A DNA stretch of 64,000 nucleotides from Cricetomys ansorgei. Its lineage: Eukaryota; Chordata; Mammalia; Rodentia; Nesomyidae. The stretch's first letter is position 1. Each line of letters begins with the position of its first letter. The stretch spans positions 23,598,001 to 23,662,000 of the forward strand of contig JAMJFZ010001796.1 of assembly GCA_026225945.1 (NCBI GenBank). The letters run 5' to 3'. Made by a program: the position numbers and the translations under genes. Shown here piece after piece: positions 42,501 to 49,009 of the stretch. Below the pieces are notes generated by a model that saw only the letters and a list, made by a program, of their open reading frames with translations, was not told the origin of the DNA and made no database searches.

Positions 42501-45500
42501 GAAGACTAGCCCTGGCAGCTGGCGGGCGCTGGATCATGAACAATTTTCAGGTAACCAGCTTGGCAAGAGGCCTGACAGTAGCGCTGGTAGAAGCAGAGGG
42601 CTGGGGTGATAGAGAGATGCAGGTATACTTGAGGTGTCAGGGGAGGCCCATCAGGTAGCTGGATACACTGGCGTGGAGCTTGAGCCCTGGAAAAGGTACT
42701 TTTCCCAGGCAAGCTCCAGTAAGTCCTTGCTGTGGAGGCAGCGTGGACGTGAGCCACAGTTCCTTTTCCAGGAGGACGTCTAAACAAGGGGAAAAGGAGA
42801 AACTGATCATCGTGGAAATCCTGACATGGCTGGATCAATTGCATTTGCTGGCAGGAGTCTCATAAATCCATCCTGTGGATTACATTATTTGTTTCCGACA
42901 CTTGGTGATTCTATGACTCTACATTATGAAGCCTTTACAGCCAGGCAGGGCAGTCCTGACTTCAGAGAAATCAGAACCTGTGTTTTTATAGCTCCTTTAT
43001 TTGCAGAATGCAACGTGGAGTTCATTAGCCAAAGGGATGCTAATGAGCATCAGAGTCCATGACAAACTCCACTGAGGTTGATGATCTCCAAGGACGGCCC
43101 AATGTCACCGCAGAAGCCAGTTCACATGCACACAGTTATGCTTGTTTGAGTATGTTGGGGTGTACATGCATGTGTATGTACATGCATGTGGAGGTGCTGG
43201 ACACCTTGAGTATTTTTCTTATTGGCCTGGGACTCACCAAGTAGGTTAGGCTGGCTGGCCAGTGAGCCCCAGGCATCTTGTATCTGCCTCCTTGGCACTA
43301 AGATTACAAACACGTGCTGACATGCCTGGCTTTTAGAGGGTTCCGAAGTCAAATCCAAGTCCCCATATTCGTGTGGCCAGCACTTTGCTACCTGCCCAGC
43401 CCTCCAGGCTAATTATTATCCACGGATTCTAACTTTGCTGGTGCTTCCTGGAGGTGACTTAGCAGAGTGGGTACAACATGGTTGAACACCTTTTAAAGTC
43501 GCCATTTCCAACCTTCCCAAAAGCGTCCAACTTAGCATGTTTTAAAGGCTCAGAAACACATCTTATGCTACAGCCAGCAAACTGTGGGCAAATACTACCC
43601 CAGACTTCTCAGCAGTGCATGTGCTGGAAGGAGACAAAAATACCATCACTGTGGGTAGCTGTGTTGAAAATGGTATTTCTGAAAGTGTTTCACAGTGGAC
43701 GCCGCCTCTTCTCTGTCCCCTCCCACCCCTGCTTTCCACTGGGGAGGGGAGGGCTGGTCTGGACATTGTGCTAAGGAAGTGGGTGGGGACTGGCAGAGGC
43801 TCTCTCCAGAGGTGATGGGTCTTGGAATCTGCATTTGACTCAACTGGAGGACCAAGGGCTGAATGTTCACACTTCTCCCCTTCCCCCAATTCCTAGGCTG
43901 GGATCTAAAGCCCAGTGTGACAGAGTTAGGAGGGAGGGCGTTTGGAAAGTGGGTCCCATGGGTGGAGGGCACTGCACTTTCCTTCTGCCATGTGAGACTC
44001 TTAGATGATCCGTGAAGCAGAGAGAGCAGCCCTCACCAGATGCAGATTTGCTGGGGCTGAAACCATTGACTTGCAGCAGAACTCTGAGGAAAAATATCTG
44101 ACGGTTAAGCTTTGGATGCTCGGTCTCCACTGGTGAAAGGTGGCCTCGTGGAAGGTAATTGAGTCAGGCACCTCCTCTTAAAGGTTCTATCAGATCCTTA
44201 GATCAAGAGCGGAGTTGTTCTAAAACCAACTGTCTAGTCTTGGGCACCTCTAGCTTCCCTCAAGTAGTCTCCCTGTGACGCCATTTCCTGTGTGTGGCAG
44301 AGACCTCATCAGGGCCAACAGAAACTGGTGCCTTGCTCTTACACCTAAAAACGTGAGCGAAACAACTTCTTTTCTGATAAAGTTCCCAGCCTCAGGTATT
44401 TTGTCACAGCAACACAAAATATACCAAGACACCCAATCTAAGATACGGATTATTATCCTAGACCAGGAGACAAAGGGGATATTTTCAAAGGGTTTCTTAA
44501 AACAGTATCTGTGGCCCCCATAGGCTCACATACTTAAATGTTTGTATCCCAGTCTGTGGATTGTTAGAAGGGATTAGAAGGTGTGGCCTTGTTGGGGAAG
44601 GTGTGTTGCTGGGGGTGGGTTCTCAGGTTCCAAAAGCCCGTGCCAGCCCAGTATCTCTCTCTCTCGGGCTGCTGCCTGCCTGCCTGCCTGTGGATCAGGA
44701 TGTAGCTCTCAGCTACTTGTCCAGCTCCATGCCTGCCTGCCGCCGGGATGATAATGGACTACACCTCTGAAACCGTAAACAAGCTCCCAATTCAATGCTC
44801 TCTTGGTTGCCTTGGTCGTGGAGTCTCTTCACAGCAACAGAACAATGACTAAGACAGTATCCATCCCCAGGAGACACAGGAAGACAAACCACCCTTCCTG
44901 CCTTTACAAACCTTGGTTTGAGGATGTGGAGCTGTAACAGCCACCTTGTAACACAAAGCCCAAACAAAGGAGGGATGCACAAGAAGCAGCTGGGTGGTTC
45001 TGTGGGTGAACGAACCAACTCCTGAGCTTTCTACCTCTCCCCTCATTAAACAAGATGGACCCTTTATCTCTGGGTATTGCTCCTTGCAAAGACTCAACAC
45101 AAGTCATGTTAGAACTTCTCAAAGGGCTCCATGCTTTTTTCCTGAGATGTACACCGGCTCCTACCCTCCTGGAGTTACAGTGATGACAACTGTCTCACAT
45201 ACCATTTTTCATAATCTTTCATTATTATTTGTCTTTAATTCTAATTTCCATATAAATAGAAAAGATTTATCTAGTGCACCCCTGTCCTCAATGGACAGTT
45301 ACCGTCTCACAGTAAGCACACCTTCCGAGGGATGTTAGCTTCCCTGTCAAAGCTCACGCTTATGCGATATGCAGGCCATGCAGAAAGGCTTTGTTCCTGT
45401 CTCTTACCGAAACGATCCATACTGCTGTGGTCATGTTCTGTTAGAGGGAGAGCCCCCCCAGCTCCCCAGCCTCTCTCCCTACCCCACCATTCAAAATCTG

Positions 45501-47798
45501 TCTTCCTGAAGAGAAAGTATGTTTCCTTTAACTCTTCCAAGCCTACTTGTAAAACGCAAGCTGCTCACTTATTCTTTAACAAGCAATTTGTTAAAGAATA
45601 AGCACCAAGCACCATGTTAGGTGCCAGAGACAACAGGCAAACACACTCACACCCCCAGCATCCCAGCATGACTGGTAGTGGACCACAGAGACAACTCCAG
45701 AGTCCGTGTGGTTTACCCTCAGGCAGCAATCCATCTCCTTGCCTCCTGCTCCCTCCTCCCAGGGCCGGGATAGGACTCTCCCTGGAAGGAGAGTGGCCTC
45801 CCCAGGAAGATTCCCTACAGCTGGGTCTGCCCCACTTCCACCCTGGAGGAGACACTGTCCCTCACAGGGTTTGGCAGTGGACGATAATCATCACATATCA
45901 TATATTCATTCATACACACACACATGCATATACACATATATGGGAGTTTTTTCCAAAATCTAAAATTCATATTTAAAAGAATAGACCGTTGATGGCTCTG
46001 ACAACATACCAGAATGTTTTCAAAGCATCATTTTCTGATTAACAGGAACCACTGACGGGTGGCCCAAGTGGTAACATGAGAGATTGTTTGATGTCAGATG
46101 AATTATTTTTTTAAATGTGAATGCTTCAGCTCTTGGGACACCTCAATCCTCCAAGGACTCACAGGACTCCCTCCCAGCTCTGGAGGGGCAGGCCCCCAGT
46201 GCTGTTGCCCTGGGTCTGTCCTGGGCTACCTTCTGAAAAGAGTCTCATCTTCTGGGAACCTGTGGCCCCTGGCACTACTGACTCTATCTTTCCTCTCGTG
46301 CAAAGAGGGCACAGCCAGCCCCATTCTTACCAGAACTACTGAGTGCAGCTACAACTCCAGGCCACCTTCTGGATCCTCCCAGGACCTCTCTGATGAGGTC
46401 AAGGAAGGCTCCATCCTCTCTCTCCAGCCAGGCTACTCCATTCCCTGTCTGCAGGCAGAAAGGGCCGGACCAAGAACGTTCTCCAAGACACATCAGAATC
46501 AAAACCCAGCATAGAGCCTCAAGCTTGTAACCCTAGCACTCAAGTTCTCAGGGCAGGAGGACTGCACGAGGTCCAGGCTAGCCTGGGCTACTGAGAAAAT
46601 TCTGGGCCAGCCAGGGCTGCAGTGTGAGACTCAAGTCTCACAAACGAACCACAATCCCCGGCTAAATCAGCCCAGTGGTGCAACACTAATAAAACGTGGC
46701 AGTTCTGCCTAGGAAACCATTAGAACCATGTCAGAAGCCTTGTGTCAGCCCAACAGCCAGGGACCCAGGGACTCTACCAGGCTTGCGTGACCCAAATGAG
46801 GCGCTGCCCGCCCGGGACCCACCTATTTGTTCGATGAGGTTTCTCCAGGAGTCGGCGGGAATGGGATGGATCATCTGCAGGGCCTCCGTGAGCGTGGTAG
46901 GGCTGTCGGTGAGGGCCGGGCACTCCTCGGGTGTGGTTCCATTTCCAGGGGTGGAGGACGACTCGCTGCGAGAGAGGGAGGAAATCGAGGGCTGTTTATT
47001 TTTAAGCAACGACACACCACGGATAGATTGCAAAAGGCGACTGTCGGCAGAAGCGGCTGCTGGCCAGGAGTACTGCCCTGCGCGCGTCCCAGCCGAGGGG
47101 GTCACAGTGGCCGCCACGTGTCCGGGCCGGGCGAGCCTTACAAACCCTTTCTGTCACCATACCAGGGCGCGACGGGGTGATTCACTCCCACACCAGTCCG
47201 CCCAAACATTCATGTTTTTTGAGCTCGCGGGCAGGCGTCGGAAACTTGGCGTACCCTGGCCGCTCCGCAGCGCGGAAGGCCTCCCCAATGGTCCTGCCAG
47301 CCCGTGGCCACCCAACGCCCTTCGCTGTCGTGCGCCCCCTGCCCTCACTCGGGGTTCTGATCCTCCAGTCCCAGAGAGTTGGAGCGCAGAGAGGGGCGCA
47401 GGACGAGACGCACGCTCTCTGGTCGTCCAGGGAGAGGGTGCAGGAGGACACCCCATGCGGGGACGGGGTGCTAGTGACCTGGACCAGGACGCACGGCTCC
47501 CCACTCCTGGGGTGGGGGGAGCGGAATGCAGGTCCGACGGGTTAGAGTTAGTGGAGGACATCAAGAGCTCCGGGGCCGGGGACCCTGATAGGCCGCAGGG
47601 GTCTGGGAACATCGCCCAGGGCGTAAGTGGGAGGGAGCACGCGGGGATGGAGCGCGGGGGACCAGGATTCTACGGGTCCTCACCTGCCGGGCAGGTGTCC
47701 CGCCGCCGAGTCGCGCGTGTCGCTTTCCGAGGTGGAGCTGTCGTGGTCCACGGCTCACAGGCGCAGGCGGCGCTGAAGGCTGCAGCTAGCAGCTCCAT
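14433..47798 (-). CDS. NGEF: NGEF (ephexin-1), neuronal RhoGEF, partial: long-isoform N-terminal exons lie outside
   Basis: Twelve common coding exons (46823-46965, 41361-41659, 25518-25678, 23853-24005, 22187-22316, 20955-21029, 19292-19381, 18142-18305, 17601-17756, 16719-16798, 15964-16068, 14433-14623) plus a short-isoform first exon (47684-47798) were placed by translation and GT/AG borders. All phases of the twelve common exons agree. They give 1747 coding bases, equal to residues 130-710 if the protein has the usual 710 residues. Order: Ser/Glu-rich linker, DH domain (about 273-457), PH (about 489-601), SH3 (about 612-673), basic tail. Ephexin-1 exchanges GDP for GTP on RhoA, Rac1 and Cdc42 downstream of EphA4 and drives growth-cone collapse. 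The Src-target tyrosine of the N-terminus is outside this window. Confidence 0.95.
14624..15963 (-). other. NGEF: NGEF intron, no recognised repeat
   Basis: 1.3 kb between the last two coding exons. A G-run (15283-15290) is the only local oddity seen. Confidence 0.6.
15964..16068 (-). CDS. NGEF: NGEF exon, start of SH3 domain
   Basis: Encodes about residues 614-647: [20 protein letters not shown] and the [15 protein letters not shown] segment, the ALYDY-type first strands of the SH3 fold. Phase 1 in, phase 1 out (donor gtgagg). Confidence 0.95.
16069..16718 (-). other. NGEF: NGEF intron
   Basis: 650 bp with no recognised repeat or other feature. Confidence 0.6.
16719..16798 (-). CDS. NGEF: NGEF exon, PH C-terminal helix
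   Basis: Encodes about residues 587-612, beginning [17 protein letters not shown]. The invariant Trp of the PH C-terminal helix is present (W592). Donor gtgagtcc, acceptor tatgcag. Confidence 0.95.
16799..17600 (-). other. NGEF: NGEF intron
   Basis: 0.8 kb with no clear repeat. Confidence 0.6.
17601..17756 (-). CDS. NGEF: NGEF exon, PH domain core
   Basis: Encodes about residues 535-585 with [18 protein letters not shown] and the [18 protein letters not shown] strands. Borders tcccag and gtgagtgcc. Confidence 0.95.
17757..18141 (-). other. NGEF: NGEF intron
   Basis: 385 bp with no recognised element. Confidence 0.6.
18142..18305 (-). CDS. NGEF: NGEF exon, start of PH domain
   Basis: Encodes about residues 480-533: [20 protein letters not shown] then the [18 protein letters not shown] strands, the classic beta1-beta4 of a DH-associated PH domain. 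Borders cccag and gtgagcc. Confidence 0.95.
18306..19291 (-). other. NGEF: NGEF intron with degenerate TG-rich tract
   Basis: About 18478-18635 is an imperfect TG/CA-rich stretch. The remainder is unique. Confidence 0.6.
19292..19381 (-). CDS. NGEF: NGEF exon, end of DH domain and DH-PH linker
   Basis: Exactly 30 codons (about residues 450-479) reading [20 protein letters not shown] and on to KKMEFKIK. Borders cccag and gtgagctgcc, phase 0 on both sides. Confidence 0.95.
19382..20954 (-). other. NGEF: NGEF intron with (TG)n tract
   Basis: 1.6 kb. Contains an almost perfect (TG)n repeat at 20035-20094 and short A-runs (20275-20286). No SINE was identified with confidence. Confidence 0.6.
20035..20094. 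repeat. (TG)n microsatellite
   Basis: About 30 TG units with one interruption (GG near 20079), followed by imperfect 'tgtacatgtatgtgtatg'. Confidence 0.9.
20955..21029 (-). CDS. NGEF: NGEF exon, DH domain
   Basis: 25 codons (about residues 425-449) reading [18 protein letters not shown] and HKELEM. Phase 0 both sides. The Gly in SEREGTA follows the mouse form, where human has Cys as I recall. Confidence 0.95.
21030..22186 (-). other. NGEF: NGEF intron carrying an interstitial telomeric repeat
   Basis: 1.16 kb intron. The telomeric array sits near its middle, with unique-looking DNA on both sides and no SINE or LTR adjoining it. Confidence 0.7.
21696..21820. repeat. Interstitial telomeric sequence, (CCCTAA)n on plus strand
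   Basis: 125 bases made only of telomere-type units. Eight perfect TAACCC hexamers (21696-21743) are followed by four TAACCCC, then AACCCC variants and one more TAACCCC, then three perfect hexamers (21803-21820). Junctions are abrupt: 'ttgca' on the left and 'gggacccttt' on the right. The NGEF sense strand carries TTAGGG. Confidence 0.97.
22187..22316 (-). CDS. NGEF: NGEF exon, DH domain conserved region 3
   Basis: Encodes about residues 382-424: [20 protein letters not shown] and the [20 protein letters not shown] block. The [17 protein letters not shown] motif is the signature alpha5 helix of DH domains. Borders cttcag and gtgtga. The donor GTGTGA is weaker than the others. Confidence 0.95.
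22317..23852 (-). other. NGEF: NGEF intron
   Basis: 1.5 kb. A pyrimidine-rich run with T9 lies near 22440-22482. No SINE was confidently recognised. Confidence 0.55.
23853..24005 (-). CDS. NGEF: NGEF exon, DH domain
   Basis: Encodes about residues 331-380: [20 protein letters not shown] and the [20 protein letters not shown] segment. Borders ttgcag and gtgagtatac. Confidence 0.95.
24006..25517 (-). other. NGEF: NGEF intron with a reverse B4 SINE
   Basis: 1.5 kb, unique except for the B4 copy at 24985-25370. Confidence 0.6.
24985..25370 (-). mobile_element. B4 SINE, reverse orientation
   Basis: In reverse complement it reads tRNA-like head ('gcttagggggtagagtgcc'), 'caggacctgaattcag', the B1-related middle and a 'ggtcagaggtcaacctc' / TG-rich tail. 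This is the mirror of the element at 4229-4590. Confidence 0.65.
25518..25678 (-). CDS. NGEF: NGEF exon, start of DH domain
   Basis: Encodes about residues 277-329: [20 protein letters not shown] then [20 protein letters not shown]. This is the first DH helix with the E-x-x-Y motif that contacts Rho switch I. Borders cgcag and gtgagca. Confidence 0.95.
26345..26735 (-). mobile_element. Rodent LTR-like interspersed repeat, reverse (family uncertain)
   Basis: The reverse complement shows the shared plan of a common rodent repeat: 'gtcaactgacacaatctaga...' start, a TATA-like 'tataaaagagg', and an end with 'cagcac...caggaac' blocks ('acttccaggttacagtgcaccatttcaaggaagtcaaggcaggaactt' on plus). 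The same family recurs at 32755, 49330, 51283, 53291 and 53703. Confidence 0.5.
28024..28115 (+). mobile_element. ID SINE
   Basis: Matches the BC1-derived ID element: 'gggggatgtagctcagtggtag', an 'ctaccatgtggaaggccct' block and 'ttgatccccactac', then an A-rich tail (aaacaaaacccaaaac). Confidence 0.75.
28440..28600 (+). mobile_element. MaLR-type LTR 3' portion, interrupted by B1
   Basis: 'gacctcaggcccacagcaatggagccagcggactatgagcc' and 'gagccaaaataaattcc' match the 3' third of MaLR LTRs. The sequence resumes after the B1 copy with 'cttctcagctaacttgccaca'. Confidence 0.5.
28601..28740 (-). mobile_element. B1 SINE, reverse, inserted in an LTR
   Basis: Reverse-orientation B1: 'ctttgagacagcgcctctctacatagccctggctgtcctgg', 'tagaccaggctgggcttgaactcacaga' and 'ctgggatcaaaggcatgtgcc'. 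Confidence 0.85.
28790..28965. repeat. Imperfect TG-rich tract
   Basis: A degenerate GT/TATG-rich stretch with repeated 'tgtgtgtatg' and 'tatgtgtattcatgtg'-like units. Confidence 0.7.
29855..30669. repeat. 0.8-kb CA-rich satellite-like array with higher-order units
   Basis: The plus strand is almost devoid of G from 29860 on. The left third is a tandem array with a unit of about 33 bp ('catatacacatgcatacagatacacacac' type, partly written). The middle and right degrade into (CA)n mixed with 'ccacacatatacc' units. Any open frame reading His/Thr through here is a repeat artefact. Confidence 0.9.
30889..31390 (+). mobile_element. Rodent LTR-like repeat, split by a B1
   Basis: Starts 'gtgatggttagtaacatcaacttgacagg' and ends 'gtattttgtcacagcaactagac', with 'ctgaataaaaaggagaaa' in the middle. 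The B1 at 31190-31323 interrupts it with clean target duplications, so the two halves are one older element. Confidence 0.55.
31190..31323 (-). mobile_element. B1 SINE, reverse, with 9-bp target duplication
   Basis: Flanked by TAAACTCTT at 31181-31189 and 31324-31332. The body reads 'ccctggctgtcctggaactcactatgtagaccaggctgg' and 'gctgggatcaaaggcgtgcaccacc', close to the consensus, so relatively young. Confidence 0.95.
31686..31858 (+). mobile_element. B1 SINE with 14-bp target duplication
   Basis: Flanked by AAAGTGGGAAGACC at 31672-31685 and 31859-31872. Starts 'ggccaggcggtggtggcgcatgcctttaatcccag', ends in a poly(A)-rich tail. High consensus match. Confidence 0.95.
32201..32242. repeat. (TG)n microsatellite
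   Basis: About 20 perfect TG units immediately after an AATAAA-type hexamer of the LTR-like repeat. Confidence 0.9.
32755..33165 (-). mobile_element. Rodent LTR-like repeat, reverse
   Basis: Shows 'gaccgaacaacttggggaggaaagggtttg', 'gggcagggcaggaactcaagcag', 'caggggtggcaccaccca' and 'ttgttcaagctgacaaaaac', the mirror of the elements at 53291 and 53703. Better preserved than the copy at 26345. Confidence 0.55.
33200..33450 (+). mobile_element. MaLR-type LTR fragment (3' part)
   Basis: 'gttctgcctcaccacaggcccaaaggcaa' and 'ttgttacagtgaagaacaactggctaa' match MaLR LTR ends. Confidence 0.45.
34205..34312. repeat. Polypyrimidine (CCTT/CCCT)n tract
   Basis: Roughly 100 bases of C and T with few exceptions, between 'gcaaaccat' and 'ccactttgaac'. 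Triplex-forming potential. Confidence 0.85.
34375..34600 (-). mobile_element. B3 SINE, reverse
   Basis: The plus strand ends 'aaccgctgagccatctctctagcccc' (reverse of the SINE head), preceded by 'aattgaacctgggtcctctgtaagagcagc' and 'agtgcccgtggaggccagaagaggaca'. Confidence 0.75.
35018..35105 (-). mobile_element. ID/B1-dID type SINE fragment, reverse
   Basis: 'gtggtactagggatccaacccagtgcctc' and 'agggaagtgctttatcattggactacaa' are the reverse complement of the ID-related head. Confidence 0.55.
35745..36180 (-). pseudogene. Probable processed retrocopy, 3' UTR-type tail
   Basis: Read on the minus strand, this segment ends with AATAAA (35776-35781 complement), then about 16 bases, then an imperfect A-tract (35740-35760). 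That is exactly what a reverse-transcribed polyadenylated mRNA leaves. Its left limit and parent gene are unknown; I do not recognise a coding part. An alternative reading is an unannotated NGEF-strand terminal exon. Confidence 0.45.
36413..36545 (+). mobile_element. B3 SINE, 5' part
   Basis: 'ggggctggagagatggcttagtggttaatagtgctt' and 'aggacctgagtttgaatctct'. The rest is diverged, ending near a GT repeat (36555-36608). Confidence 0.65.
36555..36608. repeat. (GT)n with GC-rich end
   Basis: Perfect GT for about 12 units, then 'gcgagtgtgcgagcgcgcgtgtgcgtgtg'. Confidence 0.85.
36730..36892 (-). mobile_element. B3-type SINE, reverse
   Basis: 'acgtggaggtcagaggatgactctctgaagttggttctcc' and 'agcgccttttcctctgagccgtctcggcc' match reverse B3. 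Confidence 0.6.
36981..37090. repeat. (TTCC)n tract and ID-type SINE fragment
   Basis: TTCC-rich DNA at 36981-37037 followed by 'ttcatgctatgcaagtgctctaccactgagcccc', a reverse ID-like head. Confidence 0.65.
37428..37505 (+). mobile_element. B1 SINE fragment
   Basis: 'ggctggggtggtacaggcctgtaatcccagcatttaagaag' is the 5' half of a B1; the remainder is decayed. Confidence 0.5.
37625..37832 (-). mobile_element. B3 SINE, reverse
   Basis: 'cacagaggccagaggcattggat', 'gctggagttacaggcagttgtgagcc' and 'gaaccatggagccatctctccagcct' on the plus strand. Confidence 0.8.
37970..38152 (-). mobile_element. B4 SINE, reverse, partial
   Basis: 'agacagggtctctcagtggcccggaact', 'ctatgcctgggcttttac' and 'tgctatccagcaagccgtcacaccagcccc'. 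Confidence 0.55.
38968..39045 (-). mobile_element. B3/B2-class SINE head, reverse
   Basis: 'ggaattgaacccaggtcttctgg' and 'ttaactgctgagctacctctccagcccc'. Confidence 0.65.
39050..39182 (-). mobile_element. B1 SINE, reverse
   Basis: 'tttgaggcaggctctcatgtagcacaggctggcctctaact' and 'tgggattaccaagaggcggcatgcc'. Confidence 0.65.
39590..39790. repeat. (TC)n and (CA)n simple repeats
   Basis: TC repeats at about 39585-39608 and 39745-39788 and a short CA repeat at 39610-39631. Confidence 0.8.
40085..40258 (-). mobile_element. B1 SINE, reverse, with internal triplicated block
   Basis: A 'gaggctgacctca' type block occurs three times (near 40118, 40147 and 40174). The element ends 'ttctgagtgctggaattatggcaagtacc'. 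Confidence 0.6.
40294..40516. mobile_element. URR1 hAT-type DNA transposon, full length
   Basis: Ends in inverted repeats CAGTGGTTCTCAA and TTGAGAACCACTG, with the URR1 core 'gaccctttcacaggggtcacc' and 'ttatggttggggtcaccac'. Flanks GTCTTAGG and ACTTAGGA share CTTAGG, an imperfect 8-bp hAT target duplication. Confidence 0.9.
40728..40800 (+). mobile_element. ID-like SINE fragment
   Basis: 'gtgtggctcaaagataggct' and 'acacacaaggctctgggttcaattcct'. Confidence 0.5.
41361..41659 (-). CDS. NGEF: NGEF exon, acidic linker before DH
   Basis: Encodes about residues 178-276, beginning [20 protein letters not shown] and ending EEIKLQE just before the DH domain. It contains a run of ten Glu (codons alternating GAG/GAA, plus-strand 41515-41544 area) and an SH3-ligand-like LPSPPERR. 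Borders tttcag and gtaacac. Confidence 0.95.
43150..43418 (-). mobile_element. B4 SINE, reverse
   Basis: 'cattggcctgggactcacc'-type block at 43225 followed by 'ttaggctggctggccagtgagcccc', 'aagattacaaacacgtgctgacatgcctggc' and a decayed head 'ctacctgcccagccct'. Confidence 0.65.
43900..44435 (+). mobile_element. MLT1-type MaLR LTR, diverged
   Basis: 'gtgacagagttaggagggagggcgtttgg', 'agccctcaccagatgcag', 'ctggtgccttgctcttac' and 'ggtattttgtcacagcaacac' appear in the MLT1/THE1 order. Confidence 0.55.
44510..44856 (+). mobile_element. MT-type MaLR solo LTR with perfect target duplication
   Basis: Starts TG, ends CA ('tgtggcccccataggctcac' to 'aacaatgactaagaca') and is flanked by GTATC at 44505-44509 and 44857-44861. 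Contains 'aggtgtggccttgttgggg' and 'ctcttcacagcaacagaac' of the MT family. Confidence 0.9.
46505..46640 (+). mobile_element. B1 SINE, old
   Basis: 'agcttgtaaccctagcactcaag', 'gcaggaggactgcacgagg' and 'ctagcctgggctactgag'. Confidence 0.55.
46823..46965 (-). CDS. NGEF: NGEF common exon upstream of the acidic linker
   Basis: Encodes about residues 130-176: [20 protein letters not shown] then [20 protein letters not shown] and RNLIEQIG. Acceptor ctctcgcag, donor ATAG/gtgggt. Both long and short isoforms should use it. M160 inside it is the first in-frame ATG after the short-isoform start. Confidence 0.95.
46966..47683 (-). other. NGEF: NGEF intron within the CpG island
   Basis: 718 bp, GC-rich, no repeat. 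Open frames on the plus strand here reflect GC content rather than coding. Confidence 0.65.
47684..47798 (-). CDS. NGEF: NGEF short-isoform first exon, apparently frameshifted
   Basis: ATG at 47798-47796 begins [13 protein letters not shown], as in the known short ephexin isoform, and the exon ends GGCAG/gtgagg. After GCCTGCGCC an extra TGTGAGCC appears before GTGGACCACGACAGC. Without these 8 bases the exon would read on as [11 protein letters not shown] and end in phase 2, which is what the next exon needs. With them the exon is 115 bases, phase 1, and joins the next exon out of frame, meeting a TGA at about codon 70. Either a real species change or a sequence error. The human short N-terminus is recalled from memory. 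Confidence 0.6.
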
Positions 47799-47921
47799 GG
47801 GGACCGGCGGCGGGGCAGGCGCAGGGGCCGGTGGGGGGCCGCGCGGGGAGCCCAGGGCCCGGCCAGGGGCAACGCGCGGGCTCCGGAGCAAGGTCGCAGC
47901 GCGCGCGGCTGGAGCCGGAGC

Positions 47922-47946
47922 TGCCGCCGCCGCCGCCGCCGCCGCT
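47922..47946. repeat. NGEF: (GCC)8 trinucleotide repeat in the NGEF leader
   Basis: GCC repeats on plus, GGC on the NGEF strand, about 125 bases upstream of the short-isoform ATG. Confidence 0.85.
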
Positions 47947-49009
47947 GTCGAGCGCTCCCGCGGATGCGCGCGCGCCTGGAGGCTCCCGGGGTTGCCACGG
48001 CAACGGGGGAGGCGGGCCAGGCGCGCGCGGCGGGGGCGAGGCCAGCGGTGGCGGAGTGGGGGCGCTGGGGCCCGGTGCACCCGGGCCAGGGGACGGTGAC
48101 ACCCCACATGGACCGGAGCCCCGCGGCGCCTGCCTCCCCCGCGGCCGCTGGGTGCCGGGAGACGCGGGGACAGAGGGATCCCGAGTTGCCTCTGCCAGTT
48201 TCCCCTCCTGTGGGTGAGCGGATTGCCGCAGCTCCACCCCGGGTTCCTGGAAGGCTAGGGCTCGAGGACCCTCTCTCTCCCATCCCTTGATCTGCGGGCC
48301 TTGTCCACACCGGGGACCCTTTGCAGTTCTCATTATGGCTGAGTCTCCTGGATCTGTGTCTCTGTCACTCAGCCTTGGGAATGTATACCCTCTAATCCTA
48401 GTTGGAGGGGAGACAGTAGTGTCTCCTGCACTCCTGTTCTTGACCCTCACGGTGTGGGGAGGACCCCAGTGCAGATGCCGCTCCCTCACTAGGTCTGTCT
48501 GCTGTACCAACCACTCCCAGTGACTCCCAGACGCTGGCAGGCTGGAGTTCAGGAGGAGGACCGAAGTTACCTGAAACCGCTGTAGGATTTCCCTGCCTGA
48601 CTCCATTGATCCTTGAGATCTGTGCCTTCCTGTTTGTTAGCTAGTACAGCGCTCGGATAGCGCAGATAAGCGAGAGAAGTTAGGTGAGTGGAATAGCAGG
48701 AGCTCAGATACACTCTGAGGCAAGGTGAGCGTAGGCTAAAGCACGCCGCAGTCCCTCCATCAGAGAATCCATCATGCTGCCAGCTCTGGAGTAACAGGGA
48801 AGGGCCTGCTGAGGGCTTGCTGCCCAGTCCCCTCAGCTGGAAGTCTGCCTGCTCCTCTTGATGGGAGTCCAGGTGACAGCTGCCTTTGTCTGATGCAGTT
48901 ATGGCCAGTTTTGTAGGCACCTGGGACTGAGGGTGGGGTACAGTTTCCCCCTGCAAGGCACCCCTCCACACTTCCCCTGTGGGCAAGGACTGCTTCCTGG
49001 GATTTTGAG

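Larger units (their letters stand above)
41660..46822 (-). other. NGEF: NGEF intron (5.2 kb)
   Basis: Holds a B4, an MLT1-type LTR, one MT solo LTR and a B1. A 112-residue minus-strand open frame (42506-42844) is unexplained and probably not coding. Confidence 0.65.
46790..48300. promoter_or_regulatory. NGEF: CpG island, internal NGEF promoter
   Basis: A 1.5-kb CpG-dense block covers the short-isoform first exon and the first common exon, peaking at 47640-48140. It contains SP1-type GC boxes and a GCC repeat. This is the expected promoter of the short NGEF transcript, initiating leftward on the minus strand. Confidence 0.8.

Noticed and set aside
46696..48099. A 467-residue plus-strand open frame through the CpG island
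   Set aside because: It is antisense to the two NGEF 5' exons, Ala/Gly/Arg-rich and explained by the lack of stop codons in GC-rich DNA. No matching family or splice signals.
47670..48107. N-terminal extension of the NGEF short isoform upstream of MELLAAAF
   Set aside because: The frame is open upstream only because of GC content, with Pro/Arg/Ala bias. The ATG at 47798 has the known family start.
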